A DNA stretch of 64,000 bases, taken from the NCBI RefSeq assembly GCF_000219915.2, contig NC_017964.1, forward strand, positions 2,728,001-2,792,000. The letters run 5' to 3'. Below, piece by piece: positions 44,963 through 55,856 of this stretch. The notes under the pieces are model-generated. The model was not told the DNA's origin. It did not search any database and worked only from the letters and a program-made list of their open reading frames with translations. Position 1 is the stretch's first letter. Each line of letters starts with the position of its first letter. The DNA comes from Advenella kashmirensis WT001. Its GTDB lineage: Bacteria; Pseudomonadota; Gammaproteobacteria; Burkholderiales; Burkholderiaceae_B. The translations under genes and the position numbers were made by a program.

Positions 44963-45717
44963 GCATCGTTCTGTCGAATCTTGCTGGATATAACCAGAAA
45001 CAAACCGACCCCCAGGCCTGGGACCGGGCCGAATTTGAACGGCAGCTGCGCGCCAAGGGCGCCAGCTACCACATCCACCATCCATTCAATATCCGAATGA
45101 ATAGTGGCCAGTTGAGTCAGGACGATATCCGCTGCTGGGTCGCCAACCGCTTCTATTACCAGATCAATATTCCGCTCAAAGATGCTGCGGTCATGTCCAA
45201 CTGCCCCGACAGGGAAACCCGCCGCCGCTGGATTCTGCGCATGCTGGACCATGATGGTTTTGGCGATAATGAGGGCGGCATTGAAGCCTGGACGCGTCTG
45301 GGCCTGGCGGTGGGTATCAGCCGCGAGGATTTATGGTCTTTGAAGCTGGTCGCACCCGGCGTACGTTTCGCCGTAGATGCGTATGTTAATTTTGCGCGCC
45401 AGGTGCCATGGCAGGAAGCGGTTTGTTCATCACTGACCGAAATGTTTGCACCGAAGATTCATAAAGACAGGCTGGCAAACTGGCCCGGCCATTATCAGTG
45501 GATCGAGCCAGAAGGACTGGAATATTTCCGTAGTCGGATCTCTCTGGCGGAACGGGATGTCGAACACGGGCTGCAGGTCACGCTCGATTACTTTACCACC
45601 CGCCAGCAGCAAGCGCGGGCACTGGAAATACTGCAATTTAAACTGGACATTCTATGGTCCATGCTGGACGCCATTGAAAAAGCCTGCCAGCACAACAGCG
45701 AGACAACCCATGCCTGA
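44959..45717 (+). CDS. pqqC: Pyrroloquinoline-quinone synthase PqqC
   Basis: A cofactorless oxidase of 252 residues that makes the last ring closure and oxidation giving PQQ. The start codon is GTG inside the pqqB stop (GTGA). Motifs: [14 protein letters not shown] with active-site His residues, and [14 protein letters not shown]. It overlaps pqqD by 8 bp, so the genes are translationally coupled. Confidence 0.97.
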   Translation: MSIVLSNLAGYNQKQTDPQAWDRAEFERQLRAKGASYHIHHPFNIRMNSGQLSQDDIRCWVANRFYYQINIPLKDAAVMSNCPDRETRRRWILRMLDHDGFGDNEGGIEAWTRLGLAVGISREDLWSLKLVAPGVRFAVDAYVNFARQVPWQEAVCSSLTEMFAPKIHKDRLANWPGHYQWIEPEGLEYFRSRISLAERDVEHGLQVTLDYFTTRQQQARALEILQFKLDILWSMLDAIEKACQHNSETTHA

Positions 45718-45973
45718 CTTGCCCGAAAAGCCCCTGTTGTCGCGCCTGTTCCGGCTGCAGTACGAAAAGGCGCAAAACGCCTATGTACTGCTGTATCCGG
45801 AAGGCATGGTCAAGCTCAATGACAGCGCCGCCGAAATTCTACGTCGCTGTGATGGCGAACGAAATATTGCCCAGATCGTTGCCGATCTGGAACAAAGCTT
45901 TGCCACGACAGGATTGCAGAAGGATGTTGAATCATTTCTGCAGGCTGCGCAGGAGCGTGGCTGGATCAAATAG
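45710..45973 (+). CDS. pqqD: PQQ peptide chaperone PqqD
   Basis: An 87-residue protein that binds PqqA and delivers it to PqqE. It shows [20 protein letters not shown] and [19 protein letters not shown], the standard PqqD fold with winged-helix character. It starts within the end of pqqC and ends 8 bp before pqqE. Confidence 0.95.
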   Translation: MPDLPEKPLLSRLFRLQYEKAQNAYVLLYPEGMVKLNDSAAEILRRCDGERNIAQIVADLEQSFATTGLQKDVESFLQAAQERGWIK

Positions 45974-45981
45974 AGGTCACC

Positions 45982-47172
45982 ATGGATATGCCCCAAGTTG
46001 CTGAGCAAAAGCAGAAACCGACCATTGCGCCCCCGCTGTGGCTGCTGGCCGAACTGACCTATCGCTGTCCGCTGCACTGCGTGTTCTGCTATAACCCGGT
46101 GGATTATGCCAGCAACCTGAACGAGCTTACTACCGACCAGTGGATCAGCGTTATGCGCCAGGCGCGGGAAATGGGCGCGGCACAACTGGGGTTTTCCGGC
46201 GGCGAGCCTTTGCTGCGCGATGACCTGGAAATACTTGTGGCAGAAGGTCGCCAACTGGGTTTCTATACCAATCTTATTACGTCCGGCGTTGGCTTGAAGC
46301 GCGAACGGCTTGCCGCCCTGCGGGAAGCCGGGCTCGATCATATTCAACTGTCCTTCCAGGACTCCACGCGGGAAATGAACGATTTCCTGACCCACACCAA
46401 AACCTTTGATTTGAAATCTCGCGTTGCCTCCATGATTCGCGAATTCGAATATCCCATGGTGCTGAATGTGGTCCTGCATCGCTATAACCTGGACCATATC
46501 GAACGCATTATCGAGATGGCCGACAAAATGGGTGTGGAGTATCTTGAACTGGCCAACACACAGTATTACGGCTGGGGTCTGATCAACCGCGAACAGTTGT
46601 TGCCTGATCGGGAGCAATTGCAGCGCGCCGAAGCCGCCGTTGCGCGCTATCGCGAGAAAATCGGCAATCGGATGCGTATTCTGTTTGTGGTGCCGGATTA
46701 TTTTGAAAAGCGACCAAAAGCCTGTATGAACGGCTGGGGATCCGTTTTCCTGGCCATCTCTGCCGATGGCAGCGCCCTGCCCTGTCATGCCGCAAAAACC
46801 ATTCCTGGCTTGCAGTTCCCGCAGGTAACCGATACCGCCCTGCATGATATCTGGTACCACAGCGACGCATTCAACAAGTTCCGCGGTGATGCCTGGATGC
46901 AGGAGCCTTGTCGCACCTGTCCGGAAAAGGAACGGGATTTCGGCGGCTGCCGCTGCCAGGCGCTGGCCCTGACCGGCAATGCCGCCAACGCCGATCCGGT
47001 TTGCGATAAATCACCCTATCACCATGTTATTACGGATATGATCGGCCGTAAGCCGACAGTCGCCGTCCAGGAAAAACCGCTGGTGTTTCGCAACGACGCC
47101 AACTCGCGCCGGCTGTCTGCCGACATGGCCACCGGCGTGCCGGCAAGCGAAGACAAAATGTCGCCCTTATAG
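45982..47172 (+). CDS. pqqE: PqqA peptide cyclase PqqE
   Basis: A radical SAM enzyme of 396 residues that cross-links Glu and Tyr of PqqA. The [4Fe-4S] motif is C29-x3-C33-x2-C36 (TYRCPLHCVFC). A C-terminal SPASM-type cysteine set is visible (AKACMNGWGS in the protein as KACMNG, then LPCHAAK, CRTCPEKE, FGGCRCQA). It closes the pqqABCDE operon; pqqF is not present. Confidence 0.96.
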   Translation: MDMPQVAEQKQKPTIAPPLWLLAELTYRCPLHCVFCYNPVDYASNLNELTTDQWISVMRQAREMGAAQLGFSGGEPLLRDDLEILVAEGRQLGFYTNLITSGVGLKRERLAALREAGLDHIQLSFQDSTREMNDFLTHTKTFDLKSRVASMIREFEYPMVLNVVLHRYNLDHIERIIEMADKMGVEYLELANTQYYGWGLINREQLLPDREQLQRAEAAVARYREKIGNRMRILFVVPDYFEKRPKACMNGWGSVFLAISADGSALPCHAAKTIPGLQFPQVTDTALHDIWYHSDAFNKFRGDAWMQEPCRTCPEKERDFGGCRCQALALTGNAANADPVCDKSPYHHVITDMIGRKPTVAVQEKPLVFRNDANSRRLSADMATGVPASEDKMSPL

Positions 47173-47193
47173 GGAAAACGAGGCACGCATAAC

Positions 47194-47207
47194 ATATCAT
47201 GTGATAT
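47194..47207. repeat. Palindrome ATATCA-TG-TGATAT after pqqE
   Basis: A perfect 6-bp inverted repeat, ~190 bp before the sigma-54 regulator gene. It could be an operator for that gene. Confidence 0.35.
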
Positions 47208-47395
47208 ACAATTGGGTGAGTATGGACAGGTTCCCCGGCCACTAACGGGTCACCGATATGTTCGCAGTTTAATGTTGCGCAGACAACATCAATATGTAGC
47301 GGGCATACAACCCGTATACAAGCACCGAGACAGATTACAAAAATCGGCATCAGCCACCGAAAGGACAAGCGCTGATGTACATAGCAGGAGGAGAC

Positions 47396-49427
47396 ATGTA
47401 CTCGTTGGAGGTCAGCAACCACATTGAGCGGATTAACCAGATTGTGCATCGCGGCGTCATGGTTCCGGACATTGATCCGGCGGTCGCCAGTTCCTGGGGG
47501 CGTTGCGTCAACGATTATGGCCTGGACCCGGAAAGCCGTCGCCTGCCTCCCGTTCTGACCCACGCCGAGCGGATCGCACGCTCGGAACAGAAGCGGGTCC
47601 TGATTACCGAAGCCAAACATGAAATGAATATTCTGTATCAGCAACTGGCTGATCCGGAGTTGGCCGTTGTGCTCGTGGATACCGACGGTTGTATTTTGCA
47701 CATGGTGGCCGCTGATCACCTGGAAAGTGATCTTTCCGGGCTGGGTTTGCGCCTGGGGGCAATCTGGAGTGAAGAGGAAGTGGGCACCAACGGGATGGGC
47801 ACCTGCCTGGTCGTAGGCGAGCCCATTGCCATCCGTCAGACCGACCACTTTTTATACAAACATATTTTGCTTACCTGTTCCGCAGTTCCGGTCATGGATC
47901 ACACCGGAAAAATGATTGCAGTACTGGATGTGACCAGCCGCTCGTCGCTGCTGCAACAGCATTCGCTGGTGCTCATCGGCATGACCGCCCGCATGATTGA
48001 AAACCGCCTGCTTACCGTCAATTGCAAGCAAGCGCATCCGGTGCATTTCCACAGCCGGCCCGAAAGCATCAATACCGTGCATGACGGCAAGCTGATGGTC
48101 GAAGAGGACGGCACTATTGTTGCAGCCAACCAGAGTGCGCTGTTCCAGTTGGGCTTTCCCGACATGCAGGCGCTGCGCCGTTATCGCTTCGATGAAATTT
48201 TCCAGCTGACGCTTGAATCGCTCTTGCAACGCAGTATGCAAAGCTCGTTTCACCCTGTACCGATCTATCGGGCCGGGGCGTCCAGTCGTTTTTTTGCCGT
48301 GGCCCAATTGCCTCCTGCCGGCTCCACCCATTTGACCTTTCACAGCGCACCATCCAAAACATCCGGTCTGCCCGCACAGGACAAAGCGTCCGAGCCGGCC
48401 AGCCTGCCTGCCAGAACCGTCAAGCCGGGCAACGTTGCTGCGTTGAACTTGGCGATCCTGTCTTGCGCGACCAATTCGAACTGGCACAACGCGTCGTGAG
48501 CAAAGGAGTTCCGGTGTTGCTGTATGGCGAGACAGGATCCGGCAAGGAAGTGCTCGCCCGCGCGGTTCATGATCGCAGCCCCCGTCGCGATGGCCCCTTC
48601 GTCGCCGTCAACTGTGCATCGCTGCCCGAAAGCCTGATCGAAAGTGAATTGTTCGGCTATCGAGCAGGTGCTTTTACCGGCGCCCAGCGCCAGGGTCGCA
48701 GCGGCAAAATACTGCAGGCCCATGGCGGCACGCTTTTGCTTGATGAAATTGGCGACATGCCTTTGGCATTGCAGGCACGCCTGCTACGCGTGCTTGATGA
48801 GCGCAAGGTTACCCCGCTCGGTGCTGACGCTTCGGTCGATGTAGACATTCAACTGATCAGCGCCAGCCACCGGAATCTGACCGATCTGGTTGCCAAGGGT
48901 CAATTCAGGGAAGACTTGTACTACCGCCTCAACGGCGTAGAAATACGCCTGCCACCGCTGCGCGAACGCCAGGACAAACGCCAGCTTATCGAGGCCATCC
49001 TCCAGGAAGAAGCCGGCAAACCGGTAGTACTCAGCGATCAGGCGCTGAAGATTCTCATGCAATACGTCTGGCCTGGCAATTTGCGCCAGATGCGCCATGT
49101 GTTGCGCACCATGGCCGTCCTGGCCGAAGGCACAATCATTGGTGTGGAGCACTTGCCCGGGCCGCTGGCAGATCAGCATTCACAACCGACAGGCAATGGC
49201 GTTGCGTCAATTGGGTTGACAGACTGTATGGCTGTGAGCGACGAACACGAACCGGTTAACCCTTTGCAGGAAAGTGAAAGAATTACCCTGATCCAGCTGC
49301 TGGAGACCCATCGCTGGAATATCAGCGATGTGCGCGAACGCTGGGTGTCAGCCGCAATACCCTGTATCGCAAACTGCACCGGCACAACATTACCCTGTCC
49401 ACGCAGGGTAACCCCACCACCATCTGA
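47396..49427 (+). CDS. Sigma-54-dependent activator of AcoR type, two frameshifts
   Basis: An enhancer-binding protein of about 677 residues. The ATG at 47396 is preceded by AGGAGGAGA. The N-terminal half has a GAF sensor domain (SEEEVGTNGMGTCLVVGEPIAI, abridged to EVGTNGMGTCLVVGEP), typical of AcoR/AdhR-like regulators, and a PAS-like segment. The AAA+ domain has Walker A YGETGSGKE, the sigma-54 contact loop FGYRAGAFTGAQ and Walker B GGTLLLDEIGDM. The C-terminal Fis helix-turn-helix (LGVSRNTLYRKLHRHNI) is in a third frame. One base is missing near 48445 and one near 49335. Its place after pqqE and the three -24/-12 sites nearby suggest it controls methanol and formaldehyde oxidation. Confidence 0.88.
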
Positions 49428-49457
49428 AAAGCGGTACAATCAATTTACTGCACCGCA

Positions 49458-49489
49458 ACACCGGCCCCAAAGGCCGGTGTCTTTGTTTT
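49458..49489 (+). terminator. Rho-independent terminator of the regulator gene
   Basis: ACACCGGCC-ccaaa-GGCCGGTGT followed by CTTTGTTTT, 30 bp after the regulator stop. Confidence 0.85.
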
Positions 49490-49663
49490 CCGCATGATCT
49501 GCACTACAAACCGGTCCCGGGCTTACCTGCCTGTCGGGCCCTCAGTCGGTAGCACACCCTACATTATTCTTACACTGCTTTGCCGTGGCCGGCCGGCGAC
49601 GCGCGCCTGTACATATGTGGCGCGGCGACCGATGCCGCACGTTCATTATCTCAAGGACTATTC

Positions 49664-50660
49664 ATGATGCAGGCCATCGCCCGCCTGAGCCAATTCGTTG
49701 GCAAGACATTTGTCATATGGGTATTGCTGTTTGCAATACTGGCTTTTTTCAATCCTGCCAGCTACGCCTGGTTAGGCAAATATATTGTCCCCCTGCTTGG
49801 CATCATCATGTTCGGCATGGGCCTGACCATTTCCAAAAACGACTTCGCCGAGGTATTCAAGCGCCTGGCACGGTTGCCATTGGCGTACTTGGTCAATTCA
49901 TTATCATGCCAGGACTGGCCTGGCTGCTGGCTACCGGACTGAACCTGAGCCCTGAAGTCGCCGTGGGCGTGATTCTGGTTGGCTGCTGCCCGGGCGGCAC
50001 CGCTTCGAACGTCATGACGTTTCTGGCACGCGGAGACATCGCCCTTTCCGTGGCGATTACTTCTGTCACCACCTTGCTGGCGCCAATCGTCACGCCCGGG
50101 TTGATCTATCTAATGGCCAGCCAGTGGCTGGATGTGAGCGCTGCAGCCATGTTCTGGTCCATCGTACAGGTCGTGATTCTGCCCATCGCTCTGGGACTGA
50201 TTGCGCAAATGGTGCTCAAGGAAAAAGTGCAGGCCGGCGTAGCGTATTACCTCTGGTGTCGGTCGTAGCCATTGTTGCCATTGTTGCGGCTGTGGTCGCC
50301 GGCAACCAGGAAAAGATCGCAAGCAGTGGCCTGGAGATTTTTGCTGTCGTGATCCTGCATAATGGCCTGGGCCTGCTGCTGGGCTACTGGCTGGCAAAAT
50401 TGTCGGGCCTGAGTGTCGCACAGCGCAAGACCCTGTCTATTGAAGTGGGCATGCAAAACTCCGGCCTGGGCGCCGCACTGGCAACGGCCCACTTCTCACC
50501 GGCAGCTGCCGTGCCAAGCGCGATTTTCAGCGTCTGGCACAACATTACCGGCCCGCTGGTCGCCACCCTGTACCAGCGTTTCAAAAACGATGACGCGACC
50601 TCTACGGCGCAAGACAAGGAACATCCGGTGTCAGACGCCACCGCAGCGCTACGCGATTAA
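49664..50660 (+). CDS. BASS-family (bile acid:sodium symporter type) transporter, two frameshifts
   Basis: A ten-helix sodium-coupled transporter of the BASS family, about 332 residues after repair. The family motifs [41 protein letters not shown] and [15 protein letters not shown] are clear. One base is missing near 49870 and one near 50255. Bacterial BASS members carry small organic acids such as pantoate or keto-acids; the substrate here is unknown. It is not clearly linked to the C1 island. Confidence 0.88.
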
Positions 50661-50994
50661 GCGGTTAAGCAACCAGGCAACGAGTAACGAGCAATAGACC
50701 GGCCATGCCGGTCTATCGGCCCGGGCCGACAATAGCTCGTCGCGATACACCCAACCCAGACAGCACACATTATGCCCAGCCTGGGCATTTTCAGGCAACT
50801 TACCGCTGCCAATTCACTGCACTTTGTACCACGACAGTGGCCAGGCGCCCGCCAGCAATATTCAAACAGCTCTGTCAACCAAGTCGCCCGGCTTGCATGG
50901 TCAGCATGCACAATGCACACCATAATCACAACTGTGATTACGCCTTCCCTGCGCACGCCGTGCATTGCGCCGCTTTCTGCTTACAGCGCTTTTC
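50661..50994. other. Intergenic region between convergent genes
   Basis: 334 bp between the BASS gene and the GNAT gene, which converge. It holds one hairpin (50694-50716). No coding signal. Confidence 0.4.
50694..50716. repeat. Hairpin after the BASS transporter gene
   Basis: ATAGACCGGC-cat-GCCGGTCTAT is a perfect 10-bp stem about 35 bp after the stop. No U-tract is present. Confidence 0.5.
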
Positions 50995-51420
50995 CTACAC
51001 GTCTTCTATCAAACGCTTGCCCAGCACCACAACCTCTGCGCTCTCGTAGCCCAGCGTGCGATAGAAATCCTGCACGCCGCTGTTGTCGTGCCTGATCATT
51101 AGCTGGATTTTCGGACAGCCTTTGCTGCGCAGCCTTTGCTCTGCCTGCAGCACCAGGCTTTTGCCCAGGCCTTGCGACTGATACTGCGGCAATACGGAAA
51201 GATAATAAATCCAGCCGCGATGCCCATCATAGCCTGCCATCACCGAGCCCAAAAGCTGCCCGTTGTGTTCGGCCACGATAAACAGCTCGGGCTCCTGCTG
51301 CAACTTGCGTTCGATATCCTTATGCGGATCGTTCCAGGGTCGAGTCAGTCCACAAGCCTGCCATAGTGCCACCGTCGCTTCGGTATCATCGGGATGAAAC
51401 TGTCTGAATTGAATCTGCAT
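50995..51420 (-). CDS. GNAT acetyltransferase, YpeA type
   Basis: A 141-residue N-acetyltransferase from the internal ATG at 51420 (MQIQFRQFHPDDTEATVALW), the usual YpeA length. The acetyl-CoA-binding motif A is LSVLPQYQSQGLGKSLV, and the motif B region LGYESAEVVVLGKRL ends the protein. A longer start at 51480 is open but has no family support. Substrate unknown. Confidence 0.85.
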   Translation of the reverse strand: MQIQFRQFHPDDTEATVALWQACGLTRPWNDPHKDIERKLQQEPELFIVAEHNGQLLGSVMAGYDGHRGWIYYLSVLPQYQSQGLGKSLVLQAEQRLRSKGCPKIQLMIRHDNSGVQDFYRTLGYESAEVVVLGKRLIEDV

Positions 51421-51665
51421 CTGCCTTGCGCTCACGAGTATGGGTTTGTTCCGGACACAAAAGAATAGCACAGGCGCCAATGCGGGCAGTATCTATTATC
51501 GACCACAAGCGCAATCCGCTGATACCGGATTGTTAACCACAAGCGCCGCAGCCAAACCGTTAACGGATAAGTATATTTCCAAGCAAGCAATTAAATCATG
51601 CTTATCTTTTATTTCCCTCGGGACGATACCTTGCTTAACATCGTCAGACACTTGGGAGAATAAAC

Positions 51666-52646
51666 ATGAGCAACAATCAGACAGAAAACGTTGAAGCACC
51701 CTATGCATCGTTCACCTTACGGCGCGTTGCCGGCCATATCGGTGCCGAAATCGAAGGGCTGCGTATCTCGGGCGATCTGCAGCAAAACGTCATTGATGAT
51801 ATCGAGCGGGCTTTACTCACGCACAAGGTGATTTTTTTCCGCGGGCAGGCGCACTTGAACGATGATATCCACCAGGCGTTTGGTGCGCGCTTTGGCGTAA
51901 CCGAAGCCCATCCGACCGTCCCGTCCCGCAAAGGAACCCGACTGTTCGAACTTGATGCCTCCAAGGGCGGTGGCCGCGCTGACTCCTGGCATACGGACGT
52001 CACGTTCAAGGCACACTACCCTAAAATCGGTATTTTGCGCGCCGTTACTGTGCCTGCATACGGCGGCGACACGGTATGGGCCAATACAGTTCGTGCTTAT
52101 GACAAGTTGCCACCCGAACTGAAGGCGCTTGCCGAACAGCTATGGGCGGTTCACAGCAACGACTATGACTATGCCAAAGACCGTCAGGAGCTTGATAAGG
52201 CCAGACTTGAACACCATAAGAAGGTGTTTATTTCTGATCTGTACGAAGCTGAACATCCGGTCGTCCATGTCCATCCTGTCACCGGAGAACGGGCCCTGCT
52301 TCTGGGCCACTTCATCAAATCGCTGAAAATTTTCAAGCAGTGAATCGGCCCGCATGTTCGACTTGCTGCAAAGCCGTGTCACACGGCTGGACAATACCGT
52401 TCGCTGGCGATGGCGCCAACACGATGTTGCCATGTGGGATAACCGCGCCACGCAGCATTATGCAGTCAATGACTACGGGAATCAGCCAGGGTTGTACGAC
52501 GCGTGACGGTTCAGGGGGCAGTAGCCACGTCAGTCCAGGGGCAACACAGCCGCACAAAAACTGCGCCACAAGACAGTGCACATCCCGAGCAAGCCAGCGG
52601 CGTTGTAGCGCCTGGATCATCGCCTGAGCCGGCCCTGGCATTCTGA
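51666..52646 (+). CDS. TauD/TfdA-type alpha-ketoglutarate dioxygenase, two frameshifts
   Basis: A non-haem iron, 2-oxoglutarate-dependent dioxygenase. The iron triad is visible as H-x-D in SWHTDVTFK and the distal His in NRATQHYAVNDYG; the 2-oxoglutarate Arg is in RVVRRVT. One extra base near 52330 (in AAAATTTT) and one missing base near 52487 break the frame. The repaired protein has about 326 residues, with an Ala/Pro-rich tail beyond the usual end. The family includes taurine and 2,4-D dioxygenases. It is directly followed by a sugar-type ABC transporter, not a sulfonate one, so the substrate is open. Confidence 0.85.
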
Positions 52647-52661
52647 CTCAAGTGAGCGACA

Positions 52662-54017
52662 ATGAACAACGTACCCAATAAATACCGCCACACCAGACGC
52701 CAGGCATTGCGTAAAATCGCAGCAACCGGACTTTCGCTGGCCGTGCCATCCTGGGCCATCGCATCCGGCAAAAAGCCGCTGGACGGCATTACCCTGAATG
52801 TTTCCACGTTCAGTGCAGCATACCCTGTCTTATTACGTCAGTGGATTGGCGAATTTGAGTCGCTGACCGGCGCCCGGATCAATTTTGACACGCCGTCCTT
52901 TCCGGTATACAACCAGCGCACCGATCTGGAACTATCAACGAAAGGCGCGGCCTATGATGTTGTCAACGTCACCTTCATCTACTCCAGCAGATGGATTAAT
53001 TCGGGCTGGCTGACCCCGCTTGACGACTATATCGCCGATCCCAATCGCACACCCGCCGAGTGGGATCTCAATGATTTTGTGAAGGGTGCGCGCGAAGCAG
53101 AAACCGGCATAGACGGCAAGCTTTACGGTGTGCCCTGGACCTCGGAAGCGCTACTGCACGTTTCTTCAAGATTCGACCTGGTACAGGAGGCCGGTCTTGA
53201 TTTTCCGGACACCACCGATGATCTGGTCAAGGTGCTGCGCGCGGTAAACAAAAAAGACAAAGTGGCCGGCTTTGTTGCGGACAATCATTATGGCTGGTCT
53301 TTTGTTCCTTATCTGCATGCTTTCGGCGCTGACATTTTCCGCAAGGTACCCGACGACCTGATGCCAACGCTTACCACCCCGGAAGCGGTTGCCGCTGTCG
53401 AATACTATGCGGGCCTGATCCGTGAGTTCGGCCCCAACGGCGCCCTCAGCTATACGCCTGACCAGGTAACGCAGGCGCTCAAGCAGGGGCGGGTCAATTT
53501 TTCGGATCATGGGCAACTGCATCTGGCGCAGTTGGGCGATCCGAAATCAAGTCGTACCTTGCACACAGTCAAGTTTGGCTTGGCGCCAAAAGGACCGGCC
53601 GGACGTTTTCCCGGCACCAGCGTACATGGCCTGGGTATACCGGCGGGTTCGAAAAACAAGGAGGCTGCCTGGACATTTATCCAATGGGCCCTGTCAAAAG
53701 AGATAACAGCCAAAGCAGTGGCCGCCGGCTATGGCTCGCCTGCACGATTGTCAGATATCAAGTCTGCAGCATTTCGCAAACGCCAGTTGATAAATGGTTC
53801 GGATCTGGCGCAATTGGCCCTTGAGAGTATTGACATGGCGTCAGCCAGCGGCCATATGAAATATCGTACCGTTTCCGTCTATCCCCAGATCGATCAGCAA
53901 ATCAACAAAGTGATTCCTTTGGTCGTCACCGGCCAGTTGTCTGCAAAGCAGGCACTGGAACAGGCCCAGAACCAGGCGGTCGCCCAGTTGCGCCGCTCAG
54001 GTATCAAACTGTCATGA
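52662..54017 (+). CDS. ABC transporter substrate-binding protein, CUT1 (sugar) type
   Basis: A periplasmic binding protein of 451 residues in the MalE/UgpB-like cluster. The N terminus has twin Arg and a hydrophobic stretch (RRQALRKIAATGLSLAVPSW), which suggests Tat or Sec export. Core segments include YDVVNVTFIYSSRWINSGWL and IDGKLYGVPWTSEALL. It starts 15 bp after the dioxygenase gene and overlaps the first permease by 4 bp. Confidence 0.88.
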   Translation: MNNVPNKYRHTRRQALRKIAATGLSLAVPSWAIASGKKPLDGITLNVSTFSAAYPVLLRQWIGEFESLTGARINFDTPSFPVYNQRTDLELSTKGAAYDVVNVTFIYSSRWINSGWLTPLDDYIADPNRTPAEWDLNDFVKGAREAETGIDGKLYGVPWTSEALLHVSSRFDLVQEAGLDFPDTTDDLVKVLRAVNKKDKVAGFVADNHYGWSFVPYLHAFGADIFRKVPDDLMPTLTTPEAVAAVEYYAGLIREFGPNGALSYTPDQVTQALKQGRVNFSDHGQLHLAQLGDPKSSRTLHTVKFGLAPKGPAGRFPGTSVHGLGIPAGSKNKEAAWTFIQWALSKEITAKAVAAGYGSPARLSDIKSAAFRKRQLINGSDLAQLALESIDMASASGHMKYRTVSVYPQIDQQINKVIPLVVTGQLSAKQALEQAQNQAVAQLRRSGIKLS

Positions 54018-54949
54018 GATCAACAGCGCGTGGCAACGCCTCTTGCATACCGGTGTCGTGGGAGCAGTCTCGCAACAGATCATTTCTGCTGGGCCTGCTG
54101 CCTGCGCTCGCCGTGCTTCTGGTGATCACGCTGGCACCTGCTTTAGCGCTTTTTGTGACGAGCCTGACGCCGCTCAGTCTTGTGGATCCGACAGTTTCAT
54201 TCAATTTTTCAGATCCACTGGTTAATTTTCGCCAACTCATGCAGGACGAGCGATTTCTTGATTCGGCCATCACCCAGTGCAAGCTCTCGCTCCTTACGGT
54301 CGCCATGCAACTGACGGCAGGCACAAGCCTGGCCTTGCTGCTTAACGGCAAATCCTCTGTCCTGCAATATGCACGCAGCGTCTTTTTGATTCCCATGCTG
54401 ATTCCTCCTGTGGTGGTGGCGTTGATATGGAAGATCATCTACTCGCCGGACATCAGCCCCCTGCACCGGCTACTTGAGTTTTCGGGATTGACACTTGAGG
54501 CGCTCACGACCAACCCGCACACCGCATTATGGGCAATTGCGGTTGCGGACACCTGGCAGTGGTTCCCATTTACGCTATTGATGATACTGGCGTCGCTGCA
54601 TATGCTGCCGGCCGATCCCGTAGAAGCGGCAAGAATGGACGGCGCAAGCCGGATACAGGTTCTGAGATACATTGTATTGCCGCACGTCCGGCCCGTGCTT
54701 GTCGTTTGCGGACTGTTCCGCCTGATAGACAGTTTCAAGGCTTTCCCGCTCATCTATATTCTGACAGATGGCGGCCCCGGTAATGTCACCGAAGTCAGCA
54801 ACTATTACGGATTCACCCAAGCCTTTAATTTTTCATATTGGGGATACGGGAGTGCGATCGCCGTACTTATTCTTGCCGGCGTGTTCTTTTTGAGTCTGAT
54901 TGTCACCCAATTTACCCGGAATTCACATGACCCAATCAAAAACACTTGA
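54014..54949 (+). CDS. ABC transporter permease, MalF/UgpA type
   Basis: A 311-residue inner-membrane permease with six helices. The ATP-ase-docking EAA loop is EAARMDGASRIQVLRYIVLP. The start (ATG) overlaps the stop of the binding-protein gene by 4 bp, so the two are coupled. Its end overlaps the next permease gene by 23 bp. Confidence 0.92.
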   Translation: MRSTARGNASCIPVSWEQSRNRSFLLGLLPALAVLLVITLAPALALFVTSLTPLSLVDPTVSFNFSDPLVNFRQLMQDERFLDSAITQCKLSLLTVAMQLTAGTSLALLLNGKSSVLQYARSVFLIPMLIPPVVVALIWKIIYSPDISPLHRLLEFSGLTLEALTTNPHTALWAIAVADTWQWFPFTLLMILASLHMLPADPVEAARMDGASRIQVLRYIVLPHVRPVLVVCGLFRLIDSFKAFPLIYILTDGGPGNVTEVSNYYGFTQAFNFSYWGYGSAIAVLILAGVFFLSLIVTQFTRNSHDPIKNT

Positions 54950-55841
54950 GCAGTACACGCAGCCGCTGGCAAGCCATGGTTTGGCTTACTCTGGCCTGCG
55001 TCATTGGGCAAGAAGCCTGGCCCGCAGCGTTCAGGTACTGCGGCGCTATGCCCGCACCATCACTGTGCTGCTTGTGATGCTTGTGATTATGCTGCCTGTC
55101 ATATGGACAATTCACCTGGCATTCAAACCGGCACTGGAGATTTTTGACACAACACTCGGGTTCGTACCTACGCTGGAGAATTTTCAAAGCCTGCTCGCCG
55201 ATGGCAGCTTTCTAACAGCACTGGGCAACAGTGTGTTGGTGAGCGTACTGTCCACCACATTTTCCATGCTGCTGGGTGTGCCGGCGGCATATGTGCTGAC
55301 TCGTTGGAAATTCAAGGTGCGTAAACAGATCGCCCTGTGGATTCTGGTTACCAGGATGGCGCCACCTATCGCATTTACGATTCCATTTTTCCTGGCCTTT
55401 CGCTGGCTGGGTCTGCAAGACACGCTTGCCGGACTCACATTGATCTACATGACCTTCAACCTGGCCATCGTTATCTGGCTGATGCAGTCCTTTTTCGCGT
55501 CGGTTCCGGCCAGCCTGGAGGAGGCAGCCTGGCTGGACGGCTGTGGTGTATGGTCAGGGTTCTTGCGCATTACCCTGCCCCTTGCAGCACCTGGTCTTGC
55601 CTCTACAGCGATCCTGTGCTTTATCTTTGCATGGAGCGATTTTTTCTACGCCTTGGTGCTGACCCGGACACAAGCGGTTACGGCTACGGTTGCCATTGTC
55701 AATTTCCTTCAGTATGAAGGCTGGGAATGGGGAAAAATCTCAGCTGCAGGCACGCTGGTCATGCTGCCGGTATTGCTGTTCATGGTGATTATCCGGCGCT
55801 ATTTGGTACATGGCCTGACCGCAGGCGGAATCAAGGACTGA
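54927..55841 (+). CDS. ABC transporter permease, MalG/UgpE type
   Basis: A 304-residue permease; I chose the ATG at 54927. It has six membrane helices and the EAA loop EEAAWLDGCGVWSGFLRITL. It is the partner of the preceding permease in a CUT1 importer. Confidence 0.92.
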   Translation: MTQSKTLEQYTQPLASHGLAYSGLRHWARSLARSVQVLRRYARTITVLLVMLVIMLPVIWTIHLAFKPALEIFDTTLGFVPTLENFQSLLADGSFLTALGNSVLVSVLSTTFSMLLGVPAAYVLTRWKFKVRKQIALWILVTRMAPPIAFTIPFFLAFRWLGLQDTLAGLTLIYMTFNLAIVIWLMQSFFASVPASLEEAAWLDGCGVWSGFLRITLPLAAPGLASTAILCFIFAWSDFFYALVLTRTQAVTATVAIVNFLQYEGWEWGKISAAGTLVMLPVLLFMVIIRRYLVHGLTAGGIKD

Positions 55842-55856
55842 CTTTGGAAACACATT

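Noticed and set aside
51615..51650. A possible -24/-12 promoter before the dioxygenase gene (GG-N10-GC with TTGCT)
   Set aside because: The -12 half is good but the -24 half (CGGGACG) misses most consensus positions.
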